NCBI GenBank assembly: GCA_002308815.1
Contig: DBVX01000070.1
Location: 4,919 to 11,695 of the forward strand
Source of the DNA: Bacteroidales bacterium UBA1253
Lineage (GTDB): Bacteria; Bacteroidota; Bacteroidia; Bacteroidales; Paludibacteraceae
Length of the DNA: 6,777 nucleotides
Direction of reading: 5' to 3'
A program made the translations under genes and the position numbers. Numbering within the stretch: the stretch's first letter is position 1; each line of letters starts with the position of its first letter. Below are positions 4,201 to 6,777 of this stretch, piece after piece. The notes beneath the pieces are model-generated. The model did not search any database and had not been told where the DNA came from. It was given only the letters and a program-made list of their open reading frames with translations.

Positions 4201-6777
4201 CGTCTGCTGACCACCACATCGGGTGCCAATATATTCTCCAACAACTCGGATGCGGGTACTGTTCGCTTCACCAATGCAGCTCCCGCAACCGCTGACGACA
4301 AACTTTACCAGTTCAATAAAAGTTTCAGTGCTCCTATTGCCACTATTCCCGCACTGTTGCGCAACAGCGATGGACAGGATCCGGCGTTTGCAGAGTCCGC
4401 ATCAACCCCGGCAGGGCAGTCATTCTGCTTTGTGGAGGACAAGTGGCGTATGATGACCGATGCCGATCCGTTCGTATATGACAACTATGGTGCATGGTAC
4501 ATTAAACCCGGCGCGTTCGTGTCCATCGTGACACAACCGAGCGCCGAACAGACAGTAGGAACTGAGCCGCGAATTAATAACGACCATACATACAGCGATG
4601 CCGCCGGAGCAGGCAGACTCTTCATCCTTGTGGACAACCAGTGGTGGGAGGTGACATTGGTCAATAACCTCTATCGGGGTACCAATGGCAAGTACTACGT
4701 TTATGACGACAACGATGGCGCATACGGAGAGCCGCGCTGGCACGAGAAACAGTTTGTGATCAGTTTCAACAATTGGGACGGAACCCCTGTTCTCGATAGC
4801 GAAAACAACGCCACCGTCTATGAACTGTCCTATGGTTTGATGCCTTTCTACAATGGCACCAATCCGACCCGCCCGGAGGATGTGGATTTCACCTATACTT
4901 TCACGGGTTGGATGCCGCAGTTCGCTCCTGTAACAGCTGACGCGACATATACTGCCACCTATCAGGCGACACAACGCAAATACACCATCATCTTCCTTGA
5001 TGAGAACGGTAAGGAGATCGAGCGTCACTTCCTCACCCGTGATGAGATGCCCGAATGTAAGAACATGCCCGCCAAGACAGGTTACTTCCTTACATGGTCG
5101 CCCGGTATCGGTGCCGTTGTTGGAGACCAGACCTATCAGGCGGTCTTCACTCCCGAACCAAAGACCGAGTTCACCATCACCTTCAAGAACTATGATGGAT
5201 CGGTACTCCAGACCTTTGAGAATGTCAAGGAAGGCAAATTGCTCGCCGGACTTTACACCGGAACTCCTGAGAAAATCGAGACACCCGAATATACATATAC
5301 CTTTGCAGGCTGGCAGCCCGCTATCACATCGGTAACAACTGCTACTGCGGATATGTCCTATACGGCGCAGTTCACACCTACCCGTAAGAAGGCAGCTGTC
5401 ACGTTCGAGGACGAGAATGGCAATCAGATAGGAGAGGTGCAGTATGTTGAGGTGGGGCAGACACCGGTTGCTCCCGATTATACCAAACCGTCAAATGCCA
5501 CATATACCTATACCGTAACGTGGTTGCCCGCTGTCTCGGCTGTCGTTTCAACGAATCCTGTTACATATATGGCGGATGTTACGGCGGAGAAGAACAAGTA
5601 CGCAGTGAAAGTGACCACCACCAACTGCACCGTTACCGGAGCAGGTACCTACGAATACGGTACCGTGGTGACGCTTTCACTCACTCCCGCAGCCGGTTAT
5701 GAGTCCGCCAAGTGGAGCGACAACACCACAGAAGACAAGACCTTCACAGTTGAGGGCGATGTCACGTATAGTGCTTCCGGCGTGAAGGACGGCGATGAGC
5801 CTGAAGATCCCGAGGAACCCGATGAGCCGATTGATCTGGTGCTGGGTATAGGCGATGTCTATACTGTAGACGCTAACGATGGTGCGCTGTTTGGGAATTT
5901 GACCATAGTAGCCGATGCCAACGGTAGCGGACAGCTCATTGGTGCAGAGGATGCGGAGATGGCGGAGAATGGTCATGCGTATTACCGTTATATCTTCAAC
6001 GCACAAGCAAAAGTCTGGTACGATTTCGGTGTTCCGTTCGAGTGTGACGGTGCCTCTGTCAAAGCGGCAGGCAATACGCTGCAACTCGGCAAGGACTACT
6101 ATATAATTAGTTTCAACAGCGAAGAGCGTGCCAAGATCAGCGATACGGAACACCCCGACAAGAGAGAGGCTTCCGCTTGGGACTTCCTTTCGAAGCAGAC
6201 AGACAAGACCCTTGTTCCGGGACGTCTGTATATGATTTATTTCAATGCGGCGCAAACAGATGTCACGTTTACTATGAAAGCCGGTGCCGGTCTCGATCCC
6301 ACACCCGTTACAGTCAGTCTGTATGACAACGGTGGTGCTGCGGAAATGACAGCCAGCAACTGGAACGCCATTGCCAACCCCGCGCTTTATACGGCGAAGA
6401 TGACTGTCGGAACGGTTACGCACGGCCAGTTCTACAAGCCCGCAAGTGAAAGTTATGAGGCACGCCCGCTGGCAGACGAACGCTTCCTTGTCGGCAAGGC
6501 GGTGTTTGTGCAGGCAAATGCTCCTGCGGATGTCGCTGTTGAGCAGTTCCCGATGAGTGCGCCTGCCCGTCGTGCGGCTGCTGACAATGAGGGCTGCGTT
6601 CTCACAATTTCGGATGATGCGGATGTCACTGACCGTGTTTATCTGCGCGCCGATGAGGATGCTGCGGACGAATATGTGATTGGTCAGGATCTTGCTAAAG
6701 TAGCCATCAGCGGCAAAGTGGCGCAGATGTGGGTCAACCGTTACAACAGCCGCTTGTGCGTCAATACTGTGGCTGCC
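1228..6777 (+). CDS. Giant secreted modular surface protein (3' end outside window)
   Basis: One frame runs from ATG 1228 to the last base without a stop: 1850 residues, with the C-terminus missing. The start is supported by an immediate signal peptide and a promoter about 75 bases upstream. Visible parts are signal peptide 1-24; beta-rich N-terminal domains about 60-165 and 168-266 (the second ends in an Ig-like TYTADMTFSS...YKTTIKVVV strand pattern); beta-helix-like region 268-535; a TAYGTLEEAL...LTILMLNDYTV unit near 590-620; a long unnamed block to about 1170; InlB-type repeats 1176-1518; acidic linker 1520-1534; and a beta-rich C-terminal module from 1535. No catalytic motif, LPXTG, lipobox cysteine or membrane helix was seen after the signal peptide. 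I infer an exported adhesin-like or matrix protein. Anchoring, for example by a type IX secretion sorting domain, would lie beyond the window. The architecture resembles large hypothetical proteins common in gut Bacteroidales; none is recalled as characterised. Confidence 0.9.
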   Translation, partial: MKTIRISAVLLGLLAWGTLQVKAQDLGWPSDVTMFATAKAQTDGNGQVAVEEEETKSPDFQSMAVERTLQTTDRTTFVALPQGGLYVYAWYYAKADAGYCFDRWVKLETGETFTEMPRLDSVLSSGTTSEFDGTGTPFYFPFEKTYKDSYQTVGTYKAVFKAVPVYGCTEGQLVYASAGENKKWNVSFSTGNAVSLDDFLAPSFANVTSGGSFDAEWPDAAFADNVVIIPVTFTAPAVGTYTADMTFSSKGGASYKTTIKVVVEAAAANDVLLKNGSKRLPLSWADGLALAAGGDTIQILRDVTVGSAQTVAKTLTIDLNGRTYNGELQVNGGDLTIIDSKMVGTIQSSGNAVTVMSGALTLKRGELIGGNHAVVMSGGTFDMVDGKLTSSRCGIYQNGGNLHLISGEINVTGSGNVVGINKQASNGQMTLEGGKITVVSSDAQAIGIISKGTVTMHNATVNATGATSVAMDVQSGNVTMNQYAVLNAAATGKGAAVALQNAGTVTVDGARFHAANADGSLAEIIGSGVTVTSGYFVADTWVNGYTLASNQTLYNLGAGQAYRDGYRYFIGTTENAKDDAVSVCAIGETAYGTLEEALLYAQNNPSEVLTILMLNDYTVPAGYYTLPANATLLVPRSADQKESSNGKVERVYSASEHQVYRRLTFATGAHLDVYGKIETGGYQLLGEAMQPASSAVSTGTYGLIALNSGSTVTLEEGAVLYAWGFVTGDGEMHARRGSTVHEFFQAYDWPGAMNAYNIYMATHNSNLSESEKKKTFPLNQYFIQNVEAAAVYHPGSRLYTSFAARSNGFGVTVAADKIQVVGLSGEDAMFLMDPAADAENTWVRKWYDVTNDKQVYDVNSGAHIGSMVIDLPALQAISNMRSFDSKSFILPLTNNMKIHLLTGSLDITQSAEMLPGTEIEVDKEATVTVNPGVSLYMFDADQWDKYARNAYAQVIGFTPSWNGQPTARDVSSLETIGDAKLNVHGTFDIKGRLLTTTSGANIFSNNSDAGTVRFTNAAPATADDKLYQFNKSFSAPIATIPALLRNSDGQDPAFAESASTPAGQSFCFVEDKWRMMTDADPFVYDNYGAWYIKPGAFVSIVTQPSAEQTVGTEPRINNDHTYSDAAGAGRLFILVDNQWWEVTLVNNLYRGTNGKYYVYDDNDGAYGEPRWHEKQFVISFNNWDGTPVLDSENNATVYELSYGLMPFYNGTNPTRPEDVDFTYTFTGWMPQFAPVTADATYTATYQATQRKYTIIFLDENGKEIERHFLTRDEMPECKNMPAKTGYFLTWSPGIGAVVGDQTYQAVFTPEPKTEFTITFKNYDGSVLQTFENVKEGKLLAGLYTGTPEKIETPEYTYTFAGWQPAITSVTTATADMSYTAQFTPTRKKAAVTFEDENGNQIGEVQYVEVGQTPVAPDYTKPSNATYTYTVTWLPAVSAVVSTNPVTYMADVTAEKNKYAVKVTTTNCTVTGAGTYEYGTVVTLSLTPAAGYESAKWSDNTTEDKTFTVEGDVTYSASGVKDGDEPEDPEEPDEPIDLVLGIGDVYTVDANDGALFGNLTIVADANGSGQLIGAEDAEMAENGHAYYRYIFNAQAKVWYDFGVPFECDGASVKAAGNTLQLGKDYYIISFNSEERAKISDTEHPDKREASAWDFLSKQTDKTLVPGRLYMIYFNAAQTDVTFTMKAGAGLDPTPVTVSLYDNGGAAEMTASNWNAIANPALYTAKMTVGTVTHGQFYKPASESYEARPLADERFLVGKAVFVQANAPADVAVEQFPMSAPARRAAADNEGCVLTISDDADVTDRVYLRADEDAADEYVIGQDLAKVAISGKVAQMWVNRYNSRLCVNTVAA
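2275..2778 (+). repeat. Beta-helix-like rungs, about seven degenerate repeats of 21-27 residues
   Basis: Residues 350-517 divide into about seven units: 350-370, 371-391, 392-414, 415-441, 442-465, 466-491 and 492-517. Each has the pattern of a small-residue turn, a short hydrophobic strand (AVTVMSG, AVVMSGG, GIYQNGG, VAMDVQSG), then G-x-hydrophobic-x-hydrophobic (ALTLKRG, TFDMVDG, NLHLISG, TVTMHNA, TVTVDGA). This is the hallmark of a parallel beta-helix (pectin-lyase-like) fold. An N-terminal cap-like segment precedes it (GDTIQILRDVTV, then TLTIDLNGRTY, residues 294-324). The repeats are diverged at the DNA level, so they are old rather than freshly duplicated. No catalytic residues are apparent, which points to a structural or ligand-binding role. 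Confidence 0.7.
3145..4734 (+). other. Unnamed conserved-looking block between beta-helix and InlB repeats
   Basis: Residues about 640-1169 of the giant protein carry no domain that I can name. They contain beta-strand-rich segments with distinctive motifs: TVTLEEGAVLYAWGFVTGDG (711-730), RRGSTVHEFFQAYDWPGA (735-752), FPLNQYFIQNVEAAAVY (776-792), FILPLTNNMKIHLLTGSLDI (888-907), and VTVNPGVSLYMFDADQW (927-943). From memory, similar motif strings recur in the same order in other large Bacteroidales and Firmicutes surface proteins; this could not be checked here. The alternation of short hydrophobic strands and turns suggests an extended beta-solenoid or a chain of beta-sandwiches. No function is proposed. 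Confidence 0.5.
4062..4080. repeat. Perfect 7-bp inverted repeat inside the coding sequence
   Basis: GTACGCG (4062-4068) and CGCGTAC (4074-4080) are exact inverse copies around a 5-base spacer. TACGCGC also occurs as a direct repeat at 4063-4069 and 4078-4084. The stretch encodes the near-repeat Y-A-R-N-A-Y-A-Q (residues 946-953). It is probably a by-product of codon choice or a small local duplication, with no established function. Confidence 0.5.
4753..5781 (+). repeat. Array of InlB-type (Listeria-Bacteroides) repeats
   Basis: Residues 1176-1518 hold four units of about 58-73 residues plus one divergent unit. Unit 1 (1176-1248), unit 2 (1252-1309), unit 3 (1315-1384) and unit 4 (1389-1452) each begin with a strand plus an acidic or amide turn (FVISFNNWDGT, YTIIFLDENGK, FTITFKNYDGS, AAVTFEDENGN). 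They continue through a central tryptophan (TFTGWMP, FLTWSP, TFAGWQP, TVTWLP) and end in a Y-x-A-x-(Y/F/V) strand (YTATYQ, YQAVFT, YTAQFT, YMADVT). Unit 5 (1458-1518; YGTVVTLSLTPAAGYESAKW) is of the divergent InlB-B type. These are beta-grasp-like spacers of extracellular proteins in Firmicutes and Bacteroidota, usually viewed as stalk or interaction modules. Sequence identity between units is low. Confidence 0.85.
5785..5829 (+). other. Acidic D/E/P-rich linker
   Basis: Residues 1520-1534 (KDGDEPEDPEEPDEP) are almost entirely Asp, Glu and Pro. They separate the InlB-type array from the C-terminal module. Such linkers are flexible and extended and mark domain borders in exported proteins. Calcium binding is conceivable but not shown. 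Confidence 0.8.
5830..6777 (+). other. C-terminal beta-rich module of the giant protein, cut by window end
   Basis: Residues 1535-1850 are beta-rich and include VWYDFGVPFECDG (1596-1608), LVPGRLYMIYFN (1662-1673), NWNAIANPALYT (1711-1722), RFLVGKAVFVQA (1752-1763), APARRAAADN (1778-1787), EYVIGQDLAKV (1815-1825) and MWVNRYNSRLCVN (1834-1846). This order (a 'YDFGVPF' strand, a 'WN-I-NP' turn, a 'GKAVFVQA' strand, an R-R-A-A loop, a 'G-DL-K' motif) resembles, from memory, the region just before the C-terminal sorting or anchoring domain of many Bacteroidales surface proteins. If so, the protein should end roughly 80-200 residues past the window. That length is an inference. Confidence 0.6.

Noticed and set aside
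4420..5028. 202-codon minus-strand open frame
   Set aside because: It is entirely antisense to the continuous plus-strand frame, covering part of the InlB-type array. The translation looks like a shadow of the codon bias opposite, with no signal peptide or motif.
5677..6423. 248-codon minus-strand open frame
   Set aside because: It is entirely antisense to the linker and C-terminal module. No recognisable domain and no promoter or leader were seen on that strand.

Overview
The window reads as chromosomal DNA from a member of the Bacteroidota, most likely a Bacteroidales species of moderate G+C. The clues are a C69-family dipeptidase with typical Bacteroidales sequence, a textbook Bacteroides-type promoter (TTTG, 19 bases, TAnnTTTG), an A-rich leader without a Shine-Dalgarno sequence, and a very large secreted modular protein of a type common in gut Bacteroidales. 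The genus cannot be fixed from this sequence alone.

Layout. (1) Bases 1-1068 hold the C-terminal 355 residues of a C69-family dipeptidase. Its start and catalytic N-terminus lie before the window. (2) Bases 1069-1227 form a compact intergenic region with a short hairpin, a rho-independent terminator, and a promoter whose -33 element overlaps the terminator T-tract. (3) From 1228 to the last base, one uninterrupted plus-strand reading frame of 1850 codons encodes the N-terminal part of a giant exported protein. No stop codon occurs before the window ends, so the gene is 3'-truncated. I translated this frame by hand through the whole stretch.

The giant protein is a mosaic, in this order: signal peptide (1-24); two beta-rich N-terminal domains (about 60-165 and 168-266); a repetitive right-handed beta-helix-like region (about 268-535); a second shorter 'Y-T-L-E-E-A' unit (about 584-640); a long block without named domains (about 640-1170); an array of InlB/Listeria-Bacteroides-type repeats (1176-1518); an acidic D/E/P linker (1520-1534); and a C-terminal beta-rich module (about 1535 to the cut) like those found near the ends of Bacteroidales surface proteins. 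It is best read as a cell-surface or secreted adhesin-like protein with no recognisable catalytic domain.

The two genes point the same way but appear to be separate transcription units. Nothing in the sequence links their functions. I found no tRNA, rRNA, CRISPR array, insertion sequence or attachment site.
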